Source: a virus
Direction: 5' to 3' (one strand)
IMG/VR virus record: IMGVR_UViG_3300036760_000504
Span: 1-53,893 of that record
DNA: 53,893 bases
Of the stretch, positions 29,410 through 38,600 are shown piece by piece; positions within the stretch are counted from its first letter, which is position 1, and every line of letters starts with the position of its first letter. Under the pieces are notes generated by a model. That model had not been told where the DNA came from and did no database searches. It saw only the letters and a program-made list of their open reading frames with translations. The position numbers were made by a program, and so were the translations under genes.

Positions 29410-30474
29410 ATGGCGATTAAGGGACTTACACCGCAATTGGCAGAGAGGGGTAAAATAAAAATAGGCGGTCTGGGAGATGAACGGAAAAAGCGGGATGGCT
29501 CCGGGACATACATGCTTCCAATCAAGTACGACCACTTCGTCATTACCACCATGCAGCGGGACGCGGCCGGCCGGTTCATGCCGGATGACGCTCTGATGAA
29601 AATGGTGAACCCGGGCGGCACTAAGCTGGTGGAACTCCCGGTGCAGCTCCTGTACGACGACATTGACCTCAATTTTATGACCCGGTACTCCGCTTATCAG
29701 GGCTCCCGGTGCTGGTGTTCTGGGGACGGTGAAGAAGCTCAACGGCTTACCGGCGACAATGGGAAGTATGCCCCGGTCCCCTGCCCCTGCGAACGGTTAG
29801 CGGCGGATTACAAAGGGCAACCGCGCTGCAAACCCCTGGGCACCCTGCAAGTGCTCCTGGAAGGAGTTGACCGGGTGGGCGGCGTCTGGAAATTCCGTAC
29901 TACATCGTGGAACAGTGTCAACGCTATCCTGTCCAGCCTGGCACTCATCAAAACGATCACGGGTGGTCCTCTGGCCGGGATTCCCTTGACGCTGGTGCTC
30001 TCGCCCAAAACGGTCACGGCCCCAGATGGCAAGAGCATGGTGGCATTCATCGTCTCCATTGAGTTTCGTGGTCCAGAGCAGAAGTTGGCCGAGATCGGTT
30101 ACGAGATCGCCATGCGGCGTATTGAGCGCCGGGTGAAGATGGAAACGGTAGAAGCCGAAGCCCGAAAACTATTGTTGCTCCCACACATGGAACCCCCCCC
30201 GGATCAGGAAGATACCGCTGCGGAGTTCTACCCGGTAGAATTGGGACCGGGGGCAAAGCCGGCCTCACCAGACCCCGCCCAGGGCAAGAAAAAGGCCTCC
30301 CCTACCCAACCACCTACCCAGGCCCCGGAAGTTTCAGCAGCGGGAGGGACGCAAAACCAGGCCCCCGGAAACGGAGGGGAGCAGGAGGCCCCGGAACCCA
30401 ATGAGATCGTCACGGCCCCTCTTCCCCAACCCAAAGGAAACGCGGGGCAGGGCGCTCGTAAGTCTCTATTTTAA
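29410..30474 (+). CDS. Phage recombination-directionality-factor-like protein (gp3-like)
   Basis: A 354-residue protein of a family related to the phiC31 gp3 recombination directionality factor. It shows the family hallmarks: MAIKGLTPQLAERGKIKIGG at the start, KYDHFVITTMQRD, LLYDDIDLNF, GSRCWCSGDGE, CPCERL, KFRTTSWNSVNAILSSLA and ITGGPLAG. The cysteines probably bind zinc. The last 110 residues are proline-rich and disordered. No serine integrase is present in this genome, so its role here is unlikely to be excision; members of the family are common in phages without one. AAGGAGG precedes the ATG. Confidence 0.85.
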   Translation: MAIKGLTPQLAERGKIKIGGLGDERKKRDGSGTYMLPIKYDHFVITTMQRDAAGRFMPDDALMKMVNPGGTKLVELPVQLLYDDIDLNFMTRYSAYQGSRCWCSGDGEEAQRLTGDNGKYAPVPCPCERLAADYKGQPRCKPLGTLQVLLEGVDRVGGVWKFRTTSWNSVNAILSSLALIKTITGGPLAGIPLTLVLSPKTVTAPDGKSMVAFIVSIEFRGPEQKLAEIGYEIAMRRIERRVKMETVEAEARKLLLLPHMEPPPDQEDTAAEFYPVELGPGAKPASPDPAQGKKKASPTQPPTQAPEVSAAGGTQNQAPGNGGEQEAPEPNEIVTAPLPQPKGNAGQGARKSLF

Positions 30475-30480
30475 CCTATA

Positions 30481-30515
30481 GGTAAAGGGGTCCATACCCG
30501 GGCCCCTACCTTTTT
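30481..30515 (+). terminator. Rho-independent terminator-like hairpin
   Basis: GGTA-AA-GGGG (30481-30490) pairs with CCCC-TACC (30503-30510) around a 12-nt loop and is followed directly by TTTTT. It lies just before the ribosome site of the next gene, so it may attenuate rather than stop transcription. Confidence 0.65.
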
Positions 30516-30527
30516 GAAGGAGGCACC

Positions 30528-31643
30528 ATGGCAACCCCCAAAAAGCCCCCGGGCTATTCATTTTCAGCCCTGGATTTGTTTGATCACTGCCCTTGGGCGT
30601 ACAAGTTGGTACGTCTCGACCGCATCCCCCGCGGCGAATCCGAACCCCTGATCATCGGCGCCACAATTCACCGGATTGTGGCGGACTATCTGAATCGGCT
30701 GATCCTCAATCGGCTGTCCACCGATTGGCAGTGGGCCGAGGAAGCAGGGAATTTCATCGACGTGCCCGCCGATGTCCTGGAAATCTGGGAACGGTTCTAT
30801 CAAACCTTCGTGCTTCCTCCCGGCATTGAAGACCCCGGCATTGAAAAAAAGCTGGCTTTTGACCGCAACTGGCAGCCGACAGAGTTCTTTTCCGCAGATG
30901 CCTATTTCCGAGCTGTCGTGGACTTCACCTTCCGGCAGGGGGGGCTGGTGGCGGTTGTTGATTGGAAATCTAACTACATGATCTATGAGGTTGAGAAGAA
31001 CCTCCAGGCCAAAATCTACGGATGGGCGGTGCGCCGGGCGATTTACCCCGATGCCCAGGAGATTCTACTGCGACTCCACTTCCTGCGCTACGGCGCCGAA
31101 CGTGAAATCCTCCTGCTCCCGGAGGACCTGGACACCGTGCCGGCGGAGCTTGAAGCCAAGATCGCCGTCATCGAAGCCGAGAAGCATTTTGACCCACGGC
31201 CCGGGTCTTACTGCTCGTGGTGTGGTGTCCAGAGCCACTGTCCTGTCATGCAGTCGGCCCTGGTCCCCGTAGAGATCATGGCCCCAGCGACCCGGGAACA
31301 AGCCGAGAAAGCGGCGACATTGCTCCTGGCCGTGCGGGAAATGGACAAGATGATCACCGGGCGGCTCAAGGAATACGTGCAGGCGAACGGCCCGGTTCAG
31401 GTAGGAGATCAAATCTATGGCCCTTCCCTGTCCACCAGCTACAACCTGGACCCCCGGGGCGTGACCGAACACCTCCTGGCCGAGGGCCTGGAGGTTGACC
31501 AGGTGTGGGGGATGCTGAACCTCACAAAGACGGGGTTGGAGCGGGGCCTCAAGAAGTTGAAGCGCAAGGACCTGCTCGATGCGATCCTGGCCGGGGCTCC
31601 GAGTACTCAGACCGAACGGATCGGATTTGCCAAGGCCAAATAA
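30528..31643 (+). CDS. Cas4/RecB-like PD-(D/E)XK nuclease with Fe-S cluster
   Basis: A 371-residue protein. FSALDLFDHCPWAYKL holds the first cysteine; GATIHRIVADYL, FRAVVDFTF and VAVVDWKSN form the H-D-DxK active site; YCSWCGVQSHCPV gives the other cysteines. This is the RecB/AddB/Cas4 type of PD-(D/E)XK nuclease with a 4Fe-4S cluster. About 130 C-terminal residues are extra. It probably processes DNA ends for recombination together with the Rad50-like ATPase downstream. Confidence 0.88.
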   Translation: MATPKKPPGYSFSALDLFDHCPWAYKLVRLDRIPRGESEPLIIGATIHRIVADYLNRLILNRLSTDWQWAEEAGNFIDVPADVLEIWERFYQTFVLPPGIEDPGIEKKLAFDRNWQPTEFFSADAYFRAVVDFTFRQGGLVAVVDWKSNYMIYEVEKNLQAKIYGWAVRRAIYPDAQEILLRLHFLRYGAEREILLLPEDLDTVPAELEAKIAVIEAEKHFDPRPGSYCSWCGVQSHCPVMQSALVPVEIMAPATREQAEKAATLLLAVREMDKMITGRLKEYVQANGPVQVGDQIYGPSLSTSYNLDPRGVTEHLLAEGLEVDQVWGMLNLTKTGLERGLKKLKRKDLLDAILAGAPSTQTERIGFAKAK

Positions 31644-31799
31644 TTTGCACCTCGCGCCCCCAGTCTCCACCGCTGCTCGCTGAGGCGGGACACGCCGGGA
31701 TGCTCTTTTTGAAGTCAAGAGTTAAACCGCCGGGGGCAAGCCATATCATCATCTGGCGGTAATTCCGAGCACCAGGCGCTGGCCCCGAGCGAGAGAGGG

Positions 31800-32064
31800 G
31801 CACTTGGAACGGGGCGAGGCCGGGCCGGGCACGGCCGGGCAAGGCGGGGCGGGGCCGGGCGAGGCTTGGAACGAGTCCGGGCATGGCGCGGCCTGGCGAG
31901 GTAAGGCTTGGAACGCGGCATGGTATGGCAGGGAACACGGCTTGGCAGGGCCGGACCAGGCGGGGCGTGGCATGGCTGGGCGAGGAACGTGGCATGGCGG
32001 GGCAGTGCCTGACAAGGCAGTGCGCGGCTTGGCAGTGCAAGTCACGGCGAGGCAAGGAACATGG
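31800..32064. repeat. Degenerate GGCNN pentanucleotide array, copy 1
   Basis: About 260 bp with a 5-nt period, consensus GGCNN (for example GGCAT GGCTT GGCAG GGCGG), keeping one register over long stretches with rare shifts after GGAAC. All frames encode low-complexity peptide, so it is not a gene. The 155 bp before it (31644-31800) hold no convincing ORF or terminator; a 20-codon ORF at 31700 lacks a ribosome site. The array ends about 30 bp before the next gene. Confidence 0.85.
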
Positions 32065-32095
32065 TAGTTAAAATTAAGGAACACGGAGGAAGCAA

Positions 32096-32764
32096 ATGAA
32101 ACCGAAAACGTACGCAGTGGAACTGATTGGCGAAACCCCCTTACTGATGCATCATGACAACCTGTCATGGACCGAAACGATGAAGCTATGGGAAAAGGAC
32201 CCGGCAAACCAGGCGATCTCCGTTAAGGGTGATGACAGGTCCCCCGCTTGGCGCTGGATCGGCAACCTGTATGTCGAAGCTGGCCGCATCGTGATCCCCA
32301 GCGACAACCTGATGACTATACTCCGGGAAGGCGGCAAGCGGTGCCCGACTGGTAAAGGTCAGACCACCTTCAAGTCGCAGACTCAAAGCGGTTTGTTAGT
32401 GAACCAGAGTTCCTGGCCGCTAAATGTAAACGGGGGAGCGGAAATCCCCTACGCCCCCATCAAAGCGCTCATCGAGGAGCCGGAGTTTCCTCTGCACGAG
32501 ATGCAGGTGCAGGACCTGGGATTCAACCTGTTTGTCAAACGGGCCAAAATTGGCCAGACCAAGCATGTGCGAGTTCGGCCCCGGTTTGACCAGTGGTCTT
32601 GCAAGGGGACCATCACCATATTCGATGAGACGATCTCACGCGATATCCTGGCGAATATCCTGACCTTTGCCGGCACTTACGCCGGTATGGGCGATTGGCG
32701 TCCCTCATCCCCGAAATCACCGGGGCCCTGGGGCAAATTCACCGCCAAGATCAAGGAGGTGTAA
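32096..32764 (+). CDS. Conserved phage protein of the recombination region
   Basis: A 222-residue protein behind GGAGG. It begins VELIGETPLLMHHDNLSWTE and ends TYAGMGDWRPSSPKSPGPWG plus KF; this start and a glycine-rich end are recurrent in a family of phage early proteins. KHVRVRPRFDQW lies in between. The basic, glycine-rich end recalls RAMP-type nucleic-acid-binding folds, which is only a suggestion. It lies between two GGCNN arrays and between recombination genes, so a single-strand binding or annealing role is plausible. Confidence 0.7.
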   Translation: MKPKTYAVELIGETPLLMHHDNLSWTETMKLWEKDPANQAISVKGDDRSPAWRWIGNLYVEAGRIVIPSDNLMTILREGGKRCPTGKGQTTFKSQTQSGLLVNQSSWPLNVNGGAEIPYAPIKALIEEPEFPLHEMQVQDLGFNLFVKRAKIGQTKHVRVRPRFDQWSCKGTITIFDETISRDILANILTFAGTYAGMGDWRPSSPKSPGPWGKFTAKIKEV

Positions 32765-32765
32765 C

Positions 32766-33236
32766 GTGAGTACAGTGAAATTTGGCTTTGGCGGAATCCC
32801 CACTGACATTGATGTTAGGAGGTTGCAGGAACAGTTCGGCATACCAAAACCAGGAGAGGTCGTGTCCTACGCAGCTATTTCTGAGTGCATAGGCAATTCC
32901 AAAACTGAATCCAGATTTTGGTCGGTTACAAATGCGTGGCGAAAACAGCTTTTCCGGGAAAACAATCTCGTGACAGAGGCCATTCGCAATGAGGGTTTTG
33001 AGTTTCTTGACGCCCATAAGCGGGTTGGGCATTCGGTCGGCAAGTTTAAGCAGGGCCTACGGAGGGTGAGTAAGGCCTCTATGGTCGCAGCGAGCACCGA
33101 CCGGAGAGATTTGACCCCCGAAGAAAACCGTGTTTGCGACCATATACAGAACACGGGGGCCCAGATCAGACTTGCAGCGGCGACAGCGGCCCGGCAATTA
33201 ACTTATGTGGACCCGGTGAAAGTGCCGTTGCCGTAA
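32766..33236 (+). CDS. Unknown protein with DNA-binding features
   Basis: A 156-residue protein starting at GTG 32766, 5 nt after AGGAGG; the upstream ATG of the frame lies inside the preceding gene. IPKPGEVVSYAAISECIGNS may be part of a helix-turn-helix; the rest is helical and basic (FKQGLRRVSKAS). It ends where the second GGCNN array begins. I do not recognise the family. Confidence 0.6.
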   Translation: MSTVKFGFGGIPTDIDVRRLQEQFGIPKPGEVVSYAAISECIGNSKTESRFWSVTNAWRKQLFRENNLVTEAIRNEGFEFLDAHKRVGHSVGKFKQGLRRVSKASMVAASTDRRDLTPEENRVCDHIQNTGAQIRLAAATAARQLTYVDPVKVPLP

Positions 33237-33302
33237 CGTGGAACGCGGCATGGCTTGGCAGGGCTTGGCCGGGCATGGCAGGGCCGGGCCTGGCAAGGCA
33301 CG
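33237..33302. repeat. GGCNN pentanucleotide array, copy 2
   Basis: A short, nearly perfect array in one 5-nt register (GGCAT GGCTT GGCAG GGCTT GGCCG GGCAT ...), starting at the stop codon of the upstream gene and running into a terminator hairpin. It is the same unit as the array at 31800 and begins with the same GGAAC boundary. Confidence 0.88.
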
Positions 33303-33304
33303 GA

Positions 33305-33337
33305 GGGGGCCGCTCACCCCGGCCCCCTAATTTTTTT
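33305..33337 (+). terminator. Rho-independent terminator
   Basis: GGGGGCCG (33305-33312) pairs with CGGCCCCC (33320-33327) around a 7-nt loop, then TAA and seven T. It follows the second pentanucleotide array and precedes the lipoprotein gene by 17 bp. Confidence 0.85.
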
Positions 33338-33354
33338 AAAGGAGGGAAAAATCA

Positions 33355-33588
33355 ATGAAGACTATCATGCTTATTGTCACGTTGTTAATGTGTTCCGGGT
33401 GCGCTTCGACGCCCATGAATGTCGTCATGACCAACCCGGGAACCGGCAAGTCGATCTACATCGCGCATTATTCGTATGGGGTCGGATTTGGAGCTATAGG
33501 CCCCGCCATCGTAGCCGAACAACAGCAGAAAAAAGCCATCGAGGCTGCCAAGATGATGGGGTTCACTGAAATGCAGGTGGTGAAATGA
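33355..33588 (+). CDS. Small lipoprotein
   Basis: A 77-residue protein behind AAAGGAGGG. The signal peptide MKTIMLIVTLLM ends in the lipobox CSGC. The mature part has NPGTGKSIYIAHYS, a glycine-rich turn and a helical tail (EQQQKKAIEAAKMMG). It overlaps the Rad50-like gene by 4 bp (ATGA), an unusual partner. Could be an early membrane-linked exclusion factor; function unknown. Confidence 0.75.
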   Translation: MKTIMLIVTLLMCSGCASTPMNVVMTNPGTGKSIYIAHYSYGVGFGAIGPAIVAEQQQKKAIEAAKMMGFTEMQVVK

Positions 33589-35417
33589 AAATTCAATCCA
33601 TCGAAATCCACAACGTACTCGCCCTGGAGCAGGTGACGCTTGAACTCCAGGCCCCCATAAACCTACTTATCGGCCCTAACGAGGCGGGCAAGTCCAGCAT
33701 TAGGGATAGTCTGCAAGTCGCCCTCACGGGCCAGGCCCGGGGCTTAAAGAAGCACGAGGATCAAGCATACCTCATCCGGGAGGGCGCCAAGGCCGCGGAT
33801 ATCAAGATCATCCTGGCGGACGGCCAGGACCCGATAACCTGGCATAAGACCCCCAAGGTAGCGGCCACCAGAACCGGCCCGATCCCCGATGACGCGGTTA
33901 TGATGAGCATCCTGGCGGACCCCATGCACTTCCTTTCTCTGGAAGATAAGGCCCGGCGGGAGGTGCTTTTCCGGTTGATACCCGGACTTTCCCCCACCTC
34001 CGGCGCCCTGGCAAAAGAGCTGGCAGCGGTCCCCGGGGTTAAAGAAATCATCGGGGAAGAGGTGCACCCGGCCTGGCAAGCGGTTTCCGGCCTGGGTCAC
34101 ATGGCCGCGACTGAGGGTTTTCAGAAAGCCGAAAACGAAGCCATAATCCGACGTCGCCTCGCCAAACGCACCCGAGACGAGGCCCAGGTGAAGGACCCCG
34201 CAACCAAGGCCACCATCGGCGGGGTGCTCCGCATCCTTCCCGACATTCAGTCGGCGGACGTGGAGGCCGGGCTGTCCACGATCCGGGCCGAACGGGACAA
34301 ACTGCAGCGCACCCGGGGCAAAGTAGAGGCCCAGGCCGACCAGCTCCCGGAGTTGGAAGCGGCCCTGGTATCCCTGGAAGCCTCCCCCCCGGAGGCCCCG
34401 GACCCCGACCGCCCGGTGGAGGACTTTGTCAAGGCACTGGAAATCAACCAAGGCATCCTGGTAAAGTGTCGGGCGAAAGTGGCGGCGATGACTGAGGGTC
34501 AGGACCCGCAGAAGTTCCCGGCCCTGTGCCCGGCTTTTAATATCGGGTGCCCCAGCGCCGGGAAGGAGGCCATCAAGGGCACGAAGCCCAAGGACGTGGA
34601 CCCCAAGGCCCTGGCTAAGGCCCAGGCCGACCTCCAGGAGCAGGAAAAGGAAGTCGGGCTGATCGAAGCCGACCTTGCGGCCGCACGGCTGGCCCAGGCC
34701 ACCTATGATGATTACACGAAGCAGCGCCAGGCCCTGGTGGACAAGATCGCCAAGATTAAGGAGGCTCAGGGTCAGGCCGTGGACGCGGCCACCATCGACG
34801 AACAGATCACCGCCCTGGACCAGCGCATGGTTATCGGCCACGAACTGCTGGACGCGGTGCGGGAGTTCTGGCGCAAGAAAGATGCGGCGGACCAGGCGGC
34901 CGGCAAGTTGGCTGAGGTCGAAAAGGAGATTGCCCTGTACGATGCTTTGGCTAAGGCCCTGGCCCCGGATGGTATCCCGAGCACCTTGATCGCTGAGGCC
35001 CTGGGACCGGTGAATGAACGGTTGGCCTTTGCCTCCGGGTATCTATTCCCGGACATTGACGAACATGAACCCCTGCACCTTACGCAAGATCTGGAGGTTT
35101 ACCGGGGGATCACCCCCTATGCGCTTTTATCGAAGTCCGCCAGATACAGAACCGGGATTGCTTTTCAATTTGCCCTGGCCGTTCTATCCGGGGCAAGGAT
35201 CATGATGATCGATGAAGGCGACATCCTGGACCCTCCGAACAGAGCCAACCTCATTGATTTTCTCCTGGCCATCCGTCAGGATTTCGACACGATCCTCGTA
35301 TTCGCCACTAGTGACCATGCCGACCCTTCACCTATCCCGGAGCTGGCAGTCTGGTGGTTGGAGGAGGGGAGGATCAGCCCGGTGGTGATGCAGGAGATGA
35401 AGGAACAGGCCGCCTGA
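33585..35417 (+). CDS. Rad50/SbcC/RecF-like AAA ATPase
   Basis: A 610-residue SMC-type ATPase. Walker A is IGPNEAGKSSIRD (near residues 28-40). A coiled-coil middle (LEAALVSLEAS, KAQADLQEQEKEV) contains a zinc-hook-like CPAFNIGCPS near residue 313. The signature region LLSKSARYRTGIAFQ is near 513-527, and Walker B ARIMMIDEGDIL near 536-547. The arms are much shorter than in cellular Rad50. It should work with a nuclease, probably the Cas4-like protein at 30528, in end processing or recombination. It is the last gene before a strong terminator. Confidence 0.88.
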   Translation: MKIQSIEIHNVLALEQVTLELQAPINLLIGPNEAGKSSIRDSLQVALTGQARGLKKHEDQAYLIREGAKAADIKIILADGQDPITWHKTPKVAATRTGPIPDDAVMMSILADPMHFLSLEDKARREVLFRLIPGLSPTSGALAKELAAVPGVKEIIGEEVHPAWQAVSGLGHMAATEGFQKAENEAIIRRRLAKRTRDEAQVKDPATKATIGGVLRILPDIQSADVEAGLSTIRAERDKLQRTRGKVEAQADQLPELEAALVSLEASPPEAPDPDRPVEDFVKALEINQGILVKCRAKVAAMTEGQDPQKFPALCPAFNIGCPSAGKEAIKGTKPKDVDPKALAKAQADLQEQEKEVGLIEADLAAARLAQATYDDYTKQRQALVDKIAKIKEAQGQAVDAATIDEQITALDQRMVIGHELLDAVREFWRKKDAADQAAGKLAEVEKEIALYDALAKALAPDGIPSTLIAEALGPVNERLAFASGYLFPDIDEHEPLHLTQDLEVYRGITPYALLSKSARYRTGIAFQFALAVLSGARIMMIDEGDILDPPNRANLIDFLLAIRQDFDTILVFATSDHADPSPIPELAVWWLEEGRISPVVMQEMKEQAA

Positions 35418-35450
35418 TAGGTGGCAGTAAAATACTTACCAAACTCAGCG

Positions 35451-35486
35451 CCGGGGTCCCTTCGGGGGTCCCGGCTCTTTTTTTTG
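35451..35486 (+). terminator. Strong rho-independent terminator ending the early operon
   Basis: GCCGGG-GTCCC (35451-35461) pairs with GGGGT-CCCGGC (35466-35476) around a TTCG tetraloop, giving an 11-bp stem with two G-T pairs, followed by TCTTTTTTTT. This is a textbook terminator and separates early recombination genes from the late structural operon. Confidence 0.93.
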
Positions 35487-35527
35487 CTCAAAATCTGCTA
35501 CGTCAATATTCATGCCAAAAAACCGCA

Positions 35528-35672
35528 GTGGCCGCAAATGCCATGCCTGTGTCACCCCCTAAAAATGCTTTGCCGTGAATAAATAAATACTTAGCCCCTC
35601 TCACAAAAAATGCACGTGGCCACAAATGCCCGGTTGCATTATTGAATTGGTAAGCTGACAATTCTGTAAGAT
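35528..35672 (+). promoter_or_regulatory. Late-operon leader with 15-bp direct repeats
   Basis: The 186 bp between the terminator and the portal gene hold no ORF. GTGGCC-R-CAAATGCC occurs at 35528-35542 and 35616-35630 with one difference. A weak TTGAAT (35642) and TAAGAT (35667) with 19-bp spacing could be the late promoter. The repeats may bind a late activator or mark another site; no consensus sigma70 promoter is visible, so the late genes may need a phage-encoded activator. Confidence 0.5.
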
Positions 35673-38600
35673 ATGGGACTCATACGCCGAGGATTGGAAT
35701 ATGTGCAGCGATTGGGTGGCCTCTTGGGGAGGGGTTCGGACGACGGGCGTGATATAGTGATGCGCCAGGCCGATCCCATCTCCCCCACCTTCGGGGCCGT
35801 CGAACAGAGGTTCATGGCCGGCTCTTTTAGCCTGTCAAACCTCTTGCCCGGCGTGACAAAACCATACACCCAGCACGTCTGGGTCTATGCCTGTGTCAAT
35901 GCCATCGCCCAGAACATCGCCGGGGTCCCCCTGAATTTCTACTCCGGCACGAAAAAGAACAAGCGCCTGATAGAGTCAGGTCCCCTGGTCAAGTTATTTG
36001 AAACCCCGAACCCCATGATGAGCGGGTATCAGCTCATCGAAGCCACGCTCATTTTCCTGGGGATCACCGGGGAGGCGTTCTACATCCTGGACCGGCCCAA
36101 TATCACCGCCCTGCCGAGAGAAATCTGGACCTTTCACCCTAGCCGGTTTGAGCATGTGCCAGCGAAGAATGGCGGAGGCCAGGGGTGGATTTACAGCAAG
36201 GGCAGCCAACGAATCCCCCTGGAACCGTATGAGATGGTCCATTTCAGGCGGTTCAATCCCTACGATGATTACCGCGGCCTTTCTCCTATTGAGGTGGCCC
36301 GGCTGAGTCTTGAACAGGATAACTATGCCGCGCAATACAACCGCAATTTTTTCATCAATGGCGCCCAGCCCGGCGGGGTCCTGGAAAGCAAAGAGAACCT
36401 GATGCAGGAGGAGTTTGACCGCCTCCTGGCGCAATGGAATGACCGGCACCAGGGCATCGACAAGGTCCACCAGATAGCCCTCCTGGAAGGCGGAATAACT
36501 TACAAGCAAACCAGCCTGTCTCAATCAGACATGCTCTTCCTGGAAGGCCGGAAGCTGAATCGGGATGAAATCCTGGGCGGGATTTACAAGGTCCCCCTGG
36601 GTGAACTTGGGCTTAATGAAGATGTGGGATCTGAAGCGCGGGAAAAGGTGCGCCGGAAACAGTTCTGGGAGACATGCCTTGACCCCCAGATGGTCCTCCT
36701 CGAGATGGGGTTATGGAGCCAGCTATGTCGTGACCTCACCGGCCCTGAAGTATGGCCGGAGTTTGACCGCAAATCCGTCCCGGCCCTTCAGGAAGACCGG
36801 GACCTGCTCTTGGGGCAGGCGGGGAAACTTTGGGCCATGGGCTATCCGGCCAACGTGGTCAACGAATATCTGGATCTGGGGTTGCCTAAGATTGAGGGCG
36901 GCGATACTGGCTACCTCCCCTTCAATTTGCAGCCGGTAGGGTCCGTCGCTTCCGCTCCCTCGGCTACTGAACCGCAGAAAGCTACGGTCATCTCAATTCA
37001 GGATGCTCCGCTAAAATCCCTGCCCGCCCCAGCCAAGGCCAAGCATGACCCTAAGACATATTGGCAGGAATGGAACAAACTGCGCTCTGCTCTGGAGGAA
37101 AAGGCCCACAGCAAAATCAAGAGATTTTTCTATGAGCAGCGCAAGGTCCAACTCAAACTCCTGGCCGACAAGCTGGGCGGGAAAGCGGTCTTCAAAGAGT
37201 TTGTGGACGACCTCCTGTTCCCGGCGGCCGAAGCCAACGAGCAACTCCAAAAGACATTATCCGGTCTTTACCTGAACATCGGCCAGGCCGCCGGTGAAGA
37301 CCTCTACGCCGGTCTGAATTTTGACCCTTCGGACTTTGTTATGGCCGACAGCGACGCCATTTCCGTTCTGCTGGAAAAGCTCGTGCAGAAGGTGGTGGAT
37401 ATTAACGAGATCACCCGCAGTCAACTCCGGGACGCTATATCTGAGGGCCTGTCGAAAGTTGAGTCTGTCGGCAAAATTCAGGACCGGGTGCGAGAAGTCT
37501 TCAACTCCTATGAGCACCCTGACAAAGGATCGTTTTCCCGTAGTTTGACCATTGCCCGAACGGAAACGGGCCAGGCCATGGCAACGGCTCGGGATTCGGC
37601 CATGGACCAGTTGAAGGTGGAGAAACTTGAGTGGGGCACGGCGGGGGACGGGGAAGTCAGGGAATCCCACGCGGCCCAGGATGGGATGATAGTGCAGCGC
37701 GGTGAAACCTTCCCGAACGGCTGTCGTTATCCCTGCGATCCGGCGGGGGAGGCGGGGGAAGTGATCAACTGCTTTCTGGACCACCAGGTTCCTATTTTCA
37801 CTACTGAAGGTTGGAAACCCATTGGCAAGATTCGGCCTGGCGACATGGTGCTTACTCATAGAAACCGCTTCCGGCCTGTTTTAAGGCTGTCACCCCAGCC
37901 CACTTATGCCGGCAAAGCAGTCAAGTTGGTCCTGTCTGGTACTACAGGGAACGGACGCCGCGGCATCTTGATTACCCCGAACCACAAATTTTTAATGGCG
38001 GGGGGTTCATGGAAGCGGGCACAGGACATTCGGGCTGGCGAGTCTGTGCAGGTCATGGCTTCTTTTTGCGGGTATTGCGGCACCCCCATCCCCTACTGGC
38101 GGAAATACTGTGACCATTCCTGCTTGAGCAAAGCCATTACCAAAAAGCAATGGAGCAACTCGGCCCACCGGGAAAACATCAGCCGCAAGGCCAGTGCGCA
38201 GATGATAAGGGAATATGCGGCGGGGATAAGAGACCCGAAAGAAATTGTCAAAAAGGCCCGGAGGGTTTGCTTCGAGAAGTATGGTGCCGGTGGAATTTTT
38301 GCAATAGCGGATCGGTCTCCAGGGACGCCGTTTCGAGAAAGCATAGAGGCCGGAATCACCAGGAAATGGGGGTCTCGTCTGGCAATGCTCAAAAAGACGG
38401 CCTTCGTTGGTTGCGGCAAGGCAAGTTGGCATGGCTCAAGTTTTGACCGGAAGCTGAAAGCAGTGTTAGACAAGGAAGGCAGAGGATACATTCAACAGTT
38501 CCGGGTAGGTAAAAGGCGAGTCGATTTTTACCTGCCTGATGAAAAGCTCTTCATTGAATGTGACACCCCTATCTATCACGGCCCAGAAAGCGTGTTTGGC

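Noticed and set aside
31804-32067. Plus-strand ORF of 87 codons through the GGCNN array
   Set aside because: It is a translation of the repeat in a frame without stops; the start is a TTG without a ribosome site.
33744-34841. Long minus-strand ORF (365 codons) opposite the Rad50-like gene
   Set aside because: It is an antisense shadow of a GC-rich gene with clear motifs; it has no ribosome site and its product is low-complexity and unlike any family.
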